The position numbers were made by a program, and so were the translations under genes. This document shows positions 13,222 through 24,481 of a stretch of DNA of 64,000 nt, one piece after another. How positions within the stretch are numbered: position 1 is the stretch's first letter; each line of letters opens with the position of its first letter. Source of the stretch: Dendrophyllia cribrosa (lineage: Eukaryota > Cnidaria > Anthozoa > Scleractinia > Dendrophylliidae); the NCBI GenBank assembly GCA_024195265.1, contig JAJLRJ010000008.1, positions 24,851,932-24,915,931 on the forward strand, given 5' to 3'. The notes beneath the pieces were generated by a model that was given only the letters and a program-made list of their open reading frames with translations, was not told the origin of the DNA and ran no database searches.

Positions 13222-14198
13222 TTTAGCCCTTACTTTGAAGATAATTTGAAGCTTTTCTTTTTTTAGGGAAGGAACCCATTAAATTGTCGCAGAAAGTTTT
13301 CAACCAATCACAGGCTGACTTTTGAGACGTCAATACGACTTTATATTGACGTCTCAAAAGCAGGCAAAAGTTTAGGCAAAAGTATCTAAGAATCATGACA
13401 CAACAGCGGGGCGTCTCGTCGACTCGCTTACGAGCCGCTGTTCTAGAAATGAGCCCGCCGCTGCTCTCCGAAAAGGAGGATCCCGGGGCTTTAAAGTAAT
13501 TTGAAGACAGGAAATTCTATAATTGACGAAATTTGGAATTAATGTGGTTACGTCTGGTGAAATAGAGCCCACCAAAGGATCTGGACATTTCCTGCGCTAA
13601 AAATAAATTCAAAATGCTCTTCTTTCTAATACAAACATCCCTTCACGTCGGACCATGTCGGTTGTCGGTTAGAATTTACTTTGTCGCTAGTCGGCAATTT
13701 TTTCCTCGTTTTGTCGGTAGTCAGTAATATTTTTCGCCCTTTGTCGCTAGTCGGTTAACCCCATTCACACCCTCATGTATGTGTTTTTCACCTCTTTTTG
13801 TCTTTGTCTCTAGCTTTTTTAATCATGCCAGTACATTCAGCTAAGGCAAGGTGTCTTCAGTTAATATTCAGGCTGAGGCTCAAGATTAAACAGCAATTAT
13901 TTATTGGCAAATCATGAAATAAGTTGAAGTTTGAACACTTTTGCTCAAGAGTGGATTAGTGCAACAATGAACTACATTTAAAATTTTGTTACTGTTTTGT
14001 CTGTATTAATTGACTTTTGAATTGGCTAAACAAGAAAAATTTGATCTACATGTACAATCCCAACAAATTTTAATGCAAAATGTATATACAAATTACAGTA
14101 AAAATCTGCATAGAGAATCTCCAGGATGAAATTTGGTAGTAAACCCTAACATATAAAAAATTGTTTCAGCCCAACATTTGAAATAGGCACTAAAATAT

Positions 14199-14395
14199 AG
14201 CCTGGTTCACACTAGTGGCATAATGACAAAAAAAAACATGGACATCATGACATAAAGAAAAGATCAGTTTTTCCTTATGTCATTATGTTTATGTTATTAT
14301 ATTCCTATACCTATGTTATGTTGTTCATACCAGAAATAACAAGATATAAGTTGTGTTTTGCATTTTTGGACCTTGCTATAGTGTGAACCAGGCTT
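14199..14395. mobile_element. MITE, AGCCTGGTTCACACTA ends
   Basis: A 197-bp element whose 16-bp ends are inverted copies (AGCCTGGTTCACACTA ... TAGTGTGAACCAGGCT). No coding potential. Confidence 0.8.
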
Positions 14396-16329
14396 TAAAT
14401 TCTTAAATGTCTTCAAACTACAAGATAAAATTGTCATAACTAGTAAAATGCTTGCTTGTGATGGTACCCACTGCCATTTTATTAATTCCATTACCTTCTG
14501 ACTTGCAACAAACAGTATTACCTCTAAGAACCTTTATAGGCTGACTTGAAAAAATACAGGTTCTCATATGTGGCTTTTATGGTATTCAGTACATGTATAT
14601 GTAGCTGTCAGGTCAGGGATTTTTCACAAACCCATATAAACAGTTACTAAAAGTGATGCACAGGGGTTTCATTAAGGGCCAGGTACCAGGCAAATTGACA
14701 GGCAGTGGACATGATTTTGCCCAGCTGCTTATTTATTAAAATGAGCATCTCAACTGACTACTTTCTTTTGCCTGGCTGAGCTATCCTTATTACCCTCCTG
14801 CCCAAAACCTTAAATATTAGGGAAACCCCTGGATGAAGTTGCTAATCATACTGAAAATCAGCCCGGTACATATATAAAATTGTAATGCTGTCAGCATGGT
14901 CTAAGTTAAGTTTAATACACGAGTAGCAGTGTTTTATCAGGCTGAAGGCAAGGGATTATAGATTTTGAACTGATTTAAAACATGTGGCACTAGTTTATTG
15001 AACGACTTCAAAATTATTCCACAAAAAGTGCATCCCTATGGAGATTAAACAAATGACCTTTTCTGCAAAGAGGATATTAGCATACAAGAAAAACAGAGAC
15101 TGATTAGCATAGAACAGTACGCTAATCAGTAGATGGATTAGCATACAACACATGTACCACATACAACTTTGATTTCGACGAAGTGACCATGGCTTCCCAG
15201 CTCCTGTTAAAAGTTTTGGGATTTTTAAGTTCTGAGGAAAAAATACCATTATTATTGAAAAATGCTATACGGTACCAAAGTTGACAGGTACGGTAGATAA
15301 AACGTCTGACAATTTTTTTTCAGTGGCAGAGAGCGAGTAGAATTATAAGCAGCTTGCATCTTTGAACCACTCGCGTACCTATCAATTTACATGTGGGTGC
15401 TGGTGTCATTCAAATAATGGCTTACTTGCAAAACTGTTGGCTACTCTTGTTGGAGACGTTTCCAAATGGAATAGCAAAAGGCTAGATATTGTAAAACAGT
15501 ACTGAGAACAAAAATATTAAAGTCACCATTTGTTGTACTAAGAATCCTTAATAATAATTTACTACCCACAATAGTATTCTATACCAATAAAGTCAAAGAG
15601 TATACATGTGATGCATTATCATTAATTTGATTGGGTCTGGGGGTCATGAATTATTAATCAGTTTTTGAAATTTACTTTTTTCTACACTTGTAACCAGAAG
15701 ATTCTGAAGTTTCCTCAATCTGAATAAGGGGATCAGATGTATTCAGTTAACAAATTAATAATTCAGTACACCCCCTATTGCTTATAGTATTTTGAGATTC
15801 ACTTGCCATGGATATAGCTATGGAACAAAATTGCAGAGATGCCAACATTTGGTTTGAATCCATAATCTGATGACTACTGAGAAAGAAATGAGGAATATAA
15901 GCTTAATCTTTGCCAGGACCAAGCGAACTTAGTGTCAATATAGAGGGTCTCAAAATAAGGTGCCTGTAATTATTTATGGATTATTGGAAGATTACACAAA
16001 GCATATGCATGCATTATGGCTTTGAGAACAGGACTGGACCACTATAATATAGAACTTAGAACTTAGAATCAATTACACCCAAATAGATTTCTCTAATACT
16101 GGGCGGGTTGGTTTGCGTAAGTGCCTTTTTTTAGATGGCACTTTTAGAGATCTTATAACTGACATGGCTGACTGCTTAAAGCTATTTGAGGATAAAGATG
16201 TTACTACTTCTGAAGGAATTAAGTTCCAGACTCCGATTGTTCTTGGGAAGGAATAGCTGTGAGTTAATACAGTTGACCGCTGTTGTTGATATGTTAAGCG
16301 ATGTCTCCTAGTAAATGAGGTAGTAGAGC

Positions 16330-16865
16330 ATGTTAAACCAGGTCAGGAAATTTACAATTAACAAGACCATTGTGAAACTTGTAAAAGAGGACTGACTGAT
16401 TAAACAAAAGTCTGTGTTCTAGAGTATCCCAACCAAGTGCACTAACTAAACCAGTAGTACTTGTTGTAAGTTTATAGTTATTGCATACAAAGTGGGCTGC
16501 ACTCTTTTGGACTTGCACAAGACGATTTACATCTTGTCTGTTTGAGGGTTCCACGAGGAGGATGCACATTCAAGCGTAGGTCTCACCAGCGTCATGTAAG
16601 CTCTCTGCTTGACTTTGCTGCTACATGGCTTCAATGTTCTTCTTGTAAGTCCCAGAGTCTTGTTGGCTTTGGCAGCAACTTTAGCAACTTTAGTCACATT
16701 GGGAAACCTTAAGGGCTTCTGAATTAGTAGAGAATGTGAATTCATGTGGCCTACGCTTGTTTGTAGCGCGAAGTAAGTGGCATTTAGACACATTAAAGTC
16801 CATCTGCCAATCAGATGCCCATTTGGTTAGGCTATGTAAGTCCTCCTGAAGTATCTTAATGATCA
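16330..16865 (-). pseudogene. LINE reverse-transcriptase C-terminal fragment
   Basis: On the minus strand, in two overlapping frames, the translation shows KWASDWQMDFNVSKCHLL, then ANKTLGLTRR, YMTLVRPTLECASSSW and, after a frameshift near 16540, VQKSAAHFVCNNY. This order is the C-terminal thumb/connection of non-LTR retrotransposon RTs of the CR1/L2/Jockey kind. The polymerase core is absent and the frame is broken: a dead 5'-truncated copy. Confidence 0.75.
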
Positions 16866-17208
16866 ATGATCAAAAGTACTGTTGTAAAAATGATGATACC
16901 AAATAGAAAGCCTTTTTGTACAAAGGTGTGTAAATTATTAGAATATTTACCATGTTGCATTAAGTAATACTGGATAGTCTTTTGTCAACGCCGTTTTTTT
17001 TTATAAACAATGAAACTAATAACTAATTTCCAAAGAGGGTTCTGTTGATCAGCAGAACGAAGAGAAAATGTTATGCAGTAAAACGTCTTGCAAAGTTTCA
17101 TCGCGAACATGATCGGAAAAATCGCAAACAGCAAAATTAAAATAACTTCAAAGGCATTTTAAATTTAGGGTATTTATTTCACACTCAAAAATTCTACAAG
17201 AAAACTAT
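16866..17208. other. Host DNA, nothing recognised
   Basis: AT-rich sequence between the LINE fragment and the 394-bp palindrome. No gene or repeat is evident. Confidence 0.5.
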
Positions 17209-17602
17209 ATAGAGTACCGAAGTGTGACGTCACACTTGTGAAATTATGGGATTTGATTAGATATTCGGAAAGGGCATCATGAAAAATGCCTGCTCGCCAA
17301 AAATCAGCATCTTATTGCAATTTGGGGGTGAGATATTGGCACCGTTATGCTCTGATGACTCCATACAAACCTTTCTAATTTTTGCCTTCAGTTGGTTCAT
17401 TACGTAATGAACCAAGGCAAAAATTAGAAAGGTTTGTATGGAGTCATCAGAGCATAACGGTGCCAATATCTCACCCCCAAATTGCAATAAGATGCTGATT
17501 TTTGGCGAGCAGGCATTTTTCATCATGCCCTTTCCGAATATCTAATCAAATCCCATAATTTCACAAATTTAGTTTTTGTGACGTCATCACTTCGGTACTC
17601 TA
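17209..17602. mobile_element. 394-bp near-perfect palindrome (foldback element)
   Basis: The arms are almost exact inverted copies and meet at TTCATTACGTAATGAA (17397-17412). The outer ends read ATAGAGTACCGAAGTG and its complement, with TGACGTCA sites near both ends. There is no spacer, so the strand can fold fully. The ORF inside it is self-complementary and not a gene. Confidence 0.9.
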
Positions 17603-18107
17603 TTAAAGTGTAATTTAGACTTTTGCTTCATAACTTACTTTGATTTTAAGTGTTTTGAAATCTGTTGTGGACTTGTTGCATCAAATGAACTACTTCATGA
17701 GCAGAAAGACTGACCAGCAAGAAAATACATGTATTATTATCCTGTATTCAACTACAAGATCAACATCACTTACATCGATCCAAACGGATTCAAACTGGTT
17801 TCCCAATTCTTTTACATCATCATTTACGAGATTTAGCGTCGATAGCAAACTTTGATCGCTGATCTCCCAGTCATCAAAACAAAAGAAATCCACTTTGTCC
17901 GCCGCAAATTCAAGTCCGTATACTATTTTCCACATCGTGCGCCATTTTTATTTTGAATCGTGCACCTTCGATGTCACGTGACCAGGAGCCTCGACATTTA
18001 CCGTCAGGGATTGGGCCGTTTCCAGACACTTCGTTGGAGTGACTTTGATTTTAATGATGGGAAGTCGTTGTGTTGTACAGGAGTGCAGCAATGAGACTGA
18101 CAGAGCG
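17603..18107. other. Host DNA with a weak THAP-like start
   Basis: At 18054-18057 tandem ATGs begin a short frame with a Cys-x4-Cys pair (CVVQEC) resembling the first half of a THAP finger; no second half is found. The adjoining 17993-18050 is inverted relative to 10250-10300. Probably transposon debris. Confidence 0.35.
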
Positions 18108-19660
18108 GCCGGATATGGAAGGCCAAATGGTGCAAAATTCAAGAACTCTAATTTGATCACAATAAAGGATAACGATCACATTCAACATATCTAAATTAAT
18201 CAATTTCAACAGTCATCTCGATCACATTCAAGGTCACACATCACATTCAACAAGCACATTCACATTCAACATATGTAAATTATCAATCACATTCAACAGA
18301 CATCTCGATCACATTCAAGAACATTTTTTAAATGTCAACATATCCCATAATTATTTGCGCTACCACTGTCGACGTAGCCAGTGGCTTAAAAATTCTTGGC
18401 TTGCACTTCATATCAAAATTCCGGAAGCATTGAAAAACAGATTTCGATTCCAAAATGTTTATGGAATTGTAGAGGGTTTAAAACTACACATCTGGGCCAA
18501 ATTTTGAAGCGCCAGAGCATTTCGTTCAAGTGTTAAAGGCGGACGAATATTAGATATTGTATTGAGCGGCTATCTTGGCCTTTTTACCACTTACACCAAC
18601 ATGACGGCCAATTACGCAAAAATCCCATCACAAAAGATTGGATTCACTATAAGTTCCATTAAATCGGCTTATAAGCATGTATGATACAAAAATAACTTTC
18701 AACTAGTTCAATTTTGTTTATTTTCACGGCTTATCTGAAATAGCGTGACGAATTGCGTGACCTTTCCAAATCGGAAGCAAAACATCGTTAAAACCTGAAA
18801 CTTTTCACTGGTATCTACATACCATGTTAGAAACAGCATGAAGCTTTCCCAGTGAGATGTCTGAGAGATTTGCGCCTTTAGCTCACAGCTAGTAGCTATG
18901 AGTTTGTTCTCTTCCATGACATTGACCTTTTGATCTCGGCGTATTTATATCTCTCATATTGATAGGAGGATTTCATGCTGTCCAGAGCCGTTAGAATTAT
19001 ATTATTTATTTTATATGCCGTTGCACGATGCAAGCTCTATTGGCATACATTGCGGTTTCTTCGGCTGACTTTTGTTGCAATACACTAAATCACGGCCTGA
19101 GAAATTTAACAATCCTAGCGCTTTCAAAGCGATAACAAACTTTTGCCGATACTGAGTATTTATCTTGCAACAAAAGTGAGCCAAAGAAACCGCAATGTAT
19201 GCCAATTGTGCTAGCACTGAACAATGCATCAAGAAATAATATAATTTTAACGGCCCTGGACAGCATGAAATCCTCCCGGCTATCAATTTGAGATCCGCCG
19301 AGATCAAAAGGTCAATATAATTGAAGAGAACAAATTCATAGCTGTGAGTGCGAGTGGGAGTCGTGTTCAGCCTGTCTATTTTGGGATATGTTGACATTTA
19401 AAAAATGTTCTTGAATGTGATCGAGATGTCTGTTGAATGTGATTGATAATTTACATATGTTGAATCAGTGTTGAATGTGAATGTGCTTGTTGAATGTGAT
19501 GTGTGACCTTGAATGTGATCGAGATGACTGTTGAAATTGATTAATTTAGATATGTTGAATGTGAATGTGGTTGTTGAATGTGATCATTATCCTTGAATGT
19601 GATCAAATTAGAGTTCTTGAATTTTGCACCATTTGGCCTTCCATAGCCGGAATCGCGCTG
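18108..19660. mobile_element. 1.5-kb foldback element with iterated CACATTCAAC ends
   Basis: The left arm (18108-18345) carries many copies of TCACATTCAAC. The right arm (19383-19660) is its inverted copy, down to the shared outer word about CCAAATGGTGCAAAATTC. An inner inverted pair (about 18890-19075 and 19165-19360) makes the middle fold as well. No transposase is visible; ORFs inside are products of the arms. Confidence 0.8.
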
Positions 19661-20029
19661 CATGCGAGCCGGACCGACAAAACGATAGATTGTTTGAACC
19701 AAGGGGAAGAATTTCCATCCTCACCAAGGACACGTTTTGTTTGTATTTTCTCGATTCACATCGAGGAAAACCGTTTTACTCGGGCTTTCGACCCATGCTT
19801 AGCATATGGAAAAAGGGGAGCGATCAACAGATTGTGAATCTGAAAGAAATCTGCATAAAGGAGAAGAAGCGGCAAAAGGTGCGCGCAAAATGTGTGTGTG
19901 TGAATATTCTCATAAGCTTGCTGATTGTTTTTATCTGGTGATTTCTCGCTAGCTTGCTTTACACTCATACAAAAAGTAGTCACAATACACATTTCATATC
20001 GTGTTTCTCAAGTACCAAACTTTGACTAA

Positions 20030-20715
20030 ACGAATAAATAATGTGAGCGTTATAGCTTTTAGAACTGACCAAATGAAAAAATGTTTTGCAAGGATTAAAA
20101 TTGGTGTATCAATTTGGAACACTATTCCTCATTCTGTAAACCCAAGTTTCAAAATAAGATTAACCCTTTAAGTCCTAATATCAACATTTTAATTCTCATT
20201 TCTTGTCCCTATACATTTCCTTGAAAAGTAGTCGAGAGAAATTGATTAGATATCAAGAGAATTCATCTTGTGTGATCATGTCCTTTATTCTCATGACCTT
20301 TTTGATTGATAAGGCATTGATATTGCAAGGAGAAATTTGATGCTGATCACTCTTAGCTAGGGTTTAAAGGGTTAAACAAATACTTCTTGATACTTTAGAG
20401 CTTGAGAATGACTATATTGAAGTCTCATCTGATCAATTACTTCAGCCAATTATTATAGACCTTGGAAAGCGTAATTATTTGATGTACTATATGTAAGGTT
20501 TTGCACTTATTGTATTTTTTTTTATCTTATAGTTTAGGTAATCTAGTTTTCTTTTATCAACTTTTATTAACTTAAGTTTGTATTAATCTTTCCCCCGCCT
20601 CAATTAGCCTTTTTTGCTTAGCGGTGGGCAGGTATCTACTTTAATTAATTAACTGAAATTGTATCAACTGTTGTAATATTATTGGAAGGTGTGAAAAAAA
20701 ATTGTTGTTGTTGTT
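20030..20715 (+). pseudogene. LINE 3' end interrupted by a small MITE
   Basis: The translation shows FRTDQMKKCF and VSIWNTIPHSV, the closing motif of many LINE reverse transcriptases. It is then interrupted and resumes as QILLDTLELENDY before a stop. A T/GTT-rich tail (GTTGTTGTT) ends at 20715. The interruption (20160-20376) has TAACCCTTTAA ends in inverted orientation. The coding part is only the last tens of codons: a 5'-truncated dead copy. Confidence 0.6.
20160..20376. mobile_element. 215-bp MITE with TTAACCCTTTAA ends
   Basis: Begins TAACCCTTTAAG and ends TTTAAAGGGTTA. Inserted into the LINE fragment at an AT-rich site with TTA/TAA at both edges. Non-coding. Confidence 0.7.
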
Positions 20716-22466
20716 GCTTTTCACTCCCAAAACATCACTCTGTGATAAAGCTACTTGTGGTATAAACTGTTCATACAAACATGAAGGAAAGCAATTTGAA
20801 CTCAACTTTCACTCAGCGTTCGATAAGGTGGTCTTTTGTGTTTATAAGAAATTGTCTCTTTTTTCTTTCTCAGATTTTGTTGAAGAAATATTAATTTTGG
20901 AATTTGGGTTTCCTATTTTGGGGGCAGGGGAAACCCATGAAATTTTTAAGCAATCCCTTTCCGGGGTTTGTCATTTATTTATATGCTCTATGTTCTATGG
21001 CTGCACAAGGCTCAAAGATATTGTGTTTTGCAGGTTTAGCAATCGCAGACTAGTTATTCCTTTCAATTGAAGTTTTCCTTTAGGGAGTTTTTTTTTTAAT
21101 TTTATGTTGTTTGACTCTCAGTCGCTCATGACTGGGCTACTCCCTCCCCTCCTCTCCCCCTCCCCCTCCCCCCCACTCCACCTTAATACTGGACCCTGGT
21201 AGTTTGAAAAAGGATGATTTAAAAGGACATAGAGGACAGCAGATTCTTTGAGACTGTAGATGTGTAAACATATCATTTTCAGTCAGACCCTAAGGCCTTT
21301 ATATCGGTTGGGACAAACTGTTTTGGACTTCATAAGCCAGGAATAGAAGCATATGAATTGAAATCTTGCAAGGAACACTCTGAGTATGTCTAGATAATCA
21401 AAACGAAAGGGCAAGGCTGTATATTTCACCGCTCGCAATTCAGGTCTGAAAAGAGAATGACACTTTGATATAATTTCTTGTTACCTCATTTGCATAAACA
21501 TAGCTTTTTTGACCAGAAATAGTGAGAATTCAACGAAATCACGTGAAAACGTCTAGAATGCAGATGAGCATGTGCACGTGTAGGAAACTACAGGGGAAGT
21601 CCATCTGTCACCTCTGAGACTTGAAAACAGAATGACATTTTCAGTCAGAACTTTATAAGGGTTGTCGGGGACAGACTTTTGGACCTCATAAGCCATATGG
21701 AATATGACTTAAAATCTTGCATGCAACACTCTGAGTATGTCTTGATAATGGAAGCGAAAAAGCAAGTTTGTATCTTCCACCGTTTCAATCTAAGTCTAAA
21801 AAGAAAATTATATTTTGACCTATTTCTTGTCAGGAAATATGTACATCAACAATATAATAAACATTTTGTCTACAGTACCTTTATTTTTATGTTAATTTTT
21901 GAAAAGAATATCAAAATCTTGTTGAACTAATAAAGTTGTTGTTGTTGTTGTTGTAGTGTACATATGATATCGACTCTACATTTTTACGTATAAATACTGA
22001 AGAATAACCAAGAAAAAAATGGAAGGTTGCTCACAACAGTTTTTAAGTTTACTACATTTTGGTACGTTCATACATTTTTCCAAACCTCACTAAACCATAC
22101 AATAGTGTATCAAAATCAGAGAGACTTGCTTGGGCCAGGCTGAATACATGTACTTGACTATGCATAAGAATAATAATTATTAAAAGTTTACAAATTAATA
22201 AAAAAAAAATGGGAGCAGATTTCCAACAATTGCACAATAATCTGAATAACAAACTTACACAACCTGCTCCAAGGAATTTTGTTTTTAATGTATATTACTT
22301 TGTAAACACATACTTTTACTCGGGTGACATAGAATAACACAATAAAAAAAATGGGGGTTACTGGGTAAACTTTCATACCATAAGTCCCAAAAGGTAATTA
22401 GTCAGTCTCACTGATTGCTATGGTAACAGTTAATAGCATCATGTAAAACATTTTTGGGTTCAGTGG
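20716..22466. other. Host DNA with a diverged direct repeat and a LINE-like tail
   Basis: About 190 bp at 21260-21430 is repeated in diverged form at 21630-21790; the shared words include CTGAGTATGTCT and ATAAGCCA. A GTTGTTGTT tail at 21936-21956 suggests another LINE 3' end. No gene is supported. Confidence 0.5.
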
Positions 22467-23492
22467 AGTAGGTAATAAAAGGCTGTACCCGGTGCATCTC
22501 GGGCCCATGTAGTTTTTAACGTAAAATCACAAATACGGAGCTCTTTGGATATTTTTTAAATATCCCCATTTGACAAATCCATCGCCAATTTCAGCACAAT
22601 TTGTAATCCCCTAAATTTAACACAGTTTTTATTCTGTTTCTTTTTAACAGTAATGAACAGAAATGTCATTTAGCCATTTGCAAAATCTAAATATTTTCTC
22701 ATAGCCTCACAAACTTTCGTACATTTTCGAAGTGCGTCATGCTGTTTCTTTTTATCAGTCAATATTCATTTATTTTTCTCCCCACATCTTCATTCTGTTT
22801 GAATTGTTACAAAAATCCCCATGCATTGACTCAATTCTGATATTTGAAATTCTTGATGAGCCAGATTTTCCTCCAGACGGTCTGACTACGGGCCCTCGAT
22901 CCCCACCGGGTACAGCCTTTTATTACCTACTGTATCAAAATATTCGTTTTATCTCTCTGTCTTCTTTTCTTCCAGATTTCTGGGAGAAAAGTTAAAATCG
23001 ATTTCCAAAGTTGTCAATCAGAGAGGTTTACAACTTTTCAAAAAAAAGTTTTGGAAATGAAAACGAAAACTGTTTTTTCATTTCATTTTATTTTCAACAA
23101 AAAGTTTTCTCCCAAACTTGTGTCAACCTCCCTGATTGACAACTTTTGTTTTTGAGTTGGGAAAGTTTTTGTAACACAAGTTGCGGTGGAAATCGATTTC
23201 CAAAGTTGTCAATCAGAGAGGTTTACAACTTTTCAAAAAAAAGTTTTGGAAATGAAAACGAAAATTGTTTTTTCATTTCATTTTCTTTTCAACAAAAAAG
23301 TTTTCTCCCAAACTTGTGTCAACCTCCCTGATTGACAACTTTTGAAAGTTTTTTTGTTGTCAATCAGGGAGGTTGACATGTTTTTGAAAACAAGATTTCA
23401 TTTTGAAAAAAAGTTTTTGTTTTTCAGAAAACTTTTTTCATTTCAAAAAGTTTTCTCCCAAACTTGCGTCAACCTCTCTGATTGACAACTTT
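22467..23492. repeat. Left inverted end of element A
   Basis: Matches the right end (59060-59899) in inverted orientation. The outer 465 bp (22467-22931) carries its own imperfect inverted ends of about 50 bp (AGTAGGTAATAAAAGGCTGT). The inner part holds three hairpin pairs of a 23-bp motif. About 195 bp is tandemly duplicated here (22995-23145 and 23190-23340) but single in the right end. Confidence 0.9.
23010..23489. repeat. Three inverted pairs of the GTTGTCAATCAG motif (left end)
   Basis: Pairs: 23010-23034 with 23121-23143; 23205-23229 with 23317-23339; 23356-23378 with 23467-23489. The word is GTTGTCAATCAGGGAGGTTG with minor variants. The spacers are themselves largely self-complementary (AAAGTTTTGGAAATGAAA words), so each pair can form a long stem. 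Function unknown: origin, packaging or 3'-end processing signals are all possible. Confidence 0.85.
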
Positions 23493-23524
23493 TGTTGTTG
23501 AAACCAGGTTTTGTTTGGAGAAAT

Positions 23525-24481
23525 CTATTTTTGTCCAAGCTTTTCCACATCACTCAGCGGAACCCAGGAATTGAATTTATCGGGATATCCTTTCCATTTA
23601 ACGAAAGCTTTCTTTTTCTTCTGGTCGCGGCGAATAACCTTTTCAATGCGAAACACGCTTTGGTTTGTCCTTTGGAGTTCCGCCTCGTAAAATGATCCAG
23701 TTATTTTTTCTCCCAACAGATCGACTAACCTATACGTTACAGGATTTGTGTTAAAAACCTCATCGACGACAAATATCTCCTCTGTCCAGTTCGGGGTGAA
23801 ACCTTTATCGAATATCTTTCGTTTGTATTTTGAAATTCGGACTTTATCGCCGACTTTGAATTTTGCTGGGTTGTGTTTAGCATAAATCATGTCTCCGAAA
23901 AGATTAGCGAACACTTTTTTCTCATTTTTCTGTTTGCTCGCCTCTGCGGGTGACATCTTAACGCTTGAATGATAAGTGTTATTATATTGATTCACTAACC
24001 TGTCCAGTTTGTCAAAGAAAATTGTATTATTGTTAGCAGAAAACATCCGGAAGAGTTTCTCCTTCATCGTCTTGTTCCAACGTTCAACCACAGATGACTT
24101 TTCTTCATTCTCTGTGGTATACAATTTTATAACATTCTTATCCAGGAGATCCTTCATAGTTCCATTGAAAAATTCACTTCCTTTGTCTGTCCAAAGCATC
24201 TTCGGTTTTCGCGCCTTCGCAAATATGGACCGGAAAGCATCGGCAACTGTTTGTCCTCGCTTGTTTTTCAGGGGGCGAATCCAACCGAACTTTGAGAAAA
24301 CATCGATCACCATCAGGAGGTAATTGATTCCCTTGTTCCACTTTGAAAATTTTCTCATCTCGACCAGATCAGCTGTCCAGATGTTGTCAACGCCATACGC
24401 AATGACTTTTCGTTTTGGAAATCTTCTCCTTATTGGCTGGTGAAGTTCATTTGCCAGATTTTGAGTCCAGCCTTCACTCAA
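23525..24481 (-). CDS. DD35E integrase with chromodomain (element A)
   Basis: Retrovirus-like integrase that would insert the linear viral DNA into the host chromosome. The catalytic triad is visible: Asp near residue 37 (WTADLVE), Asp near 98 (LWTDKGSEF) and Glu near 133 (VVERWNK), giving the 35-residue D-E spacing. An SH3-like region follows (KFKVGDKVRISKYK). A C-terminal chromodomain (VIRRDQKKKKAFVKWKGYP ... NSWVP) may guide target choice. No ATG lies before the first catalytic Asp: the frame opens after a stop and the first plausible codon is TTG at 24481. It overlaps the end of the PLA2 gene by a few bases. The start may be lost or non-canonical. Confidence 0.9.
   Translation of the reverse strand: MSEGWTQNLANELHQPIRRRFPKRKVIAYGVDNIWTADLVEMRKFSKWNKGINYLLMVIDVFSKFGWIRPLKNKRGQTVADAFRSIFAKARKPKMLWTDKGSEFFNGTMKDLLDKNVIKLYTTENEEKSSVVERWNKTMKEKLFRMFSANNNTIFFDKLDRLVNQYNNTYHSSVKMSPAEASKQKNEKKVFANLFGDMIYAKHNPAKFKVGDKVRISKYKRKIFDKGFTPNWTEEIFVVDEVFNTNPVTYRLVDLLGEKITGSFYEAELQRTNQSVFRIEKVIRRDQKKKKAFVKWKGYPDKFNSWVPLSDVEKLGQK

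Larger units (their letters stand above)
10658..16329. other. Host intergenic DNA with MITE debris
   Basis: No intact gene seen. It holds tandem GTCGGTTGTCGG words at 11705-11780 and again, diverged, at 13653-13760. A perfect-looking short hairpin lies at 13319-13360 around GAGACGTCAATA. Two MITEs (12045-12602, 14199-14395) are listed separately. An open segment at about 16099-16255 (+) has ordinary amino-acid content but no recognised domain. Confidence 0.5.

Noticed and set aside
18160..18330. CRISPR-like short repeats CACATTCAAC
   Set aside because: No unique spacers of even length; they form arms of a foldback element.
20702..21070. 122-aa ORF downstream of the LINE
   Set aside because: Begins in the GTT tail; no domain and host-like AT content.
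1..22466. tRNA or rRNA genes
   Set aside because: No cloverleaf or rRNA core sequence noticed by eye; not exhaustively tested.
22995..23490. CRISPR-like array
   Set aside because: The repeated words alternate in orientation and pair as hairpins; eukaryotic context and no cas genes.
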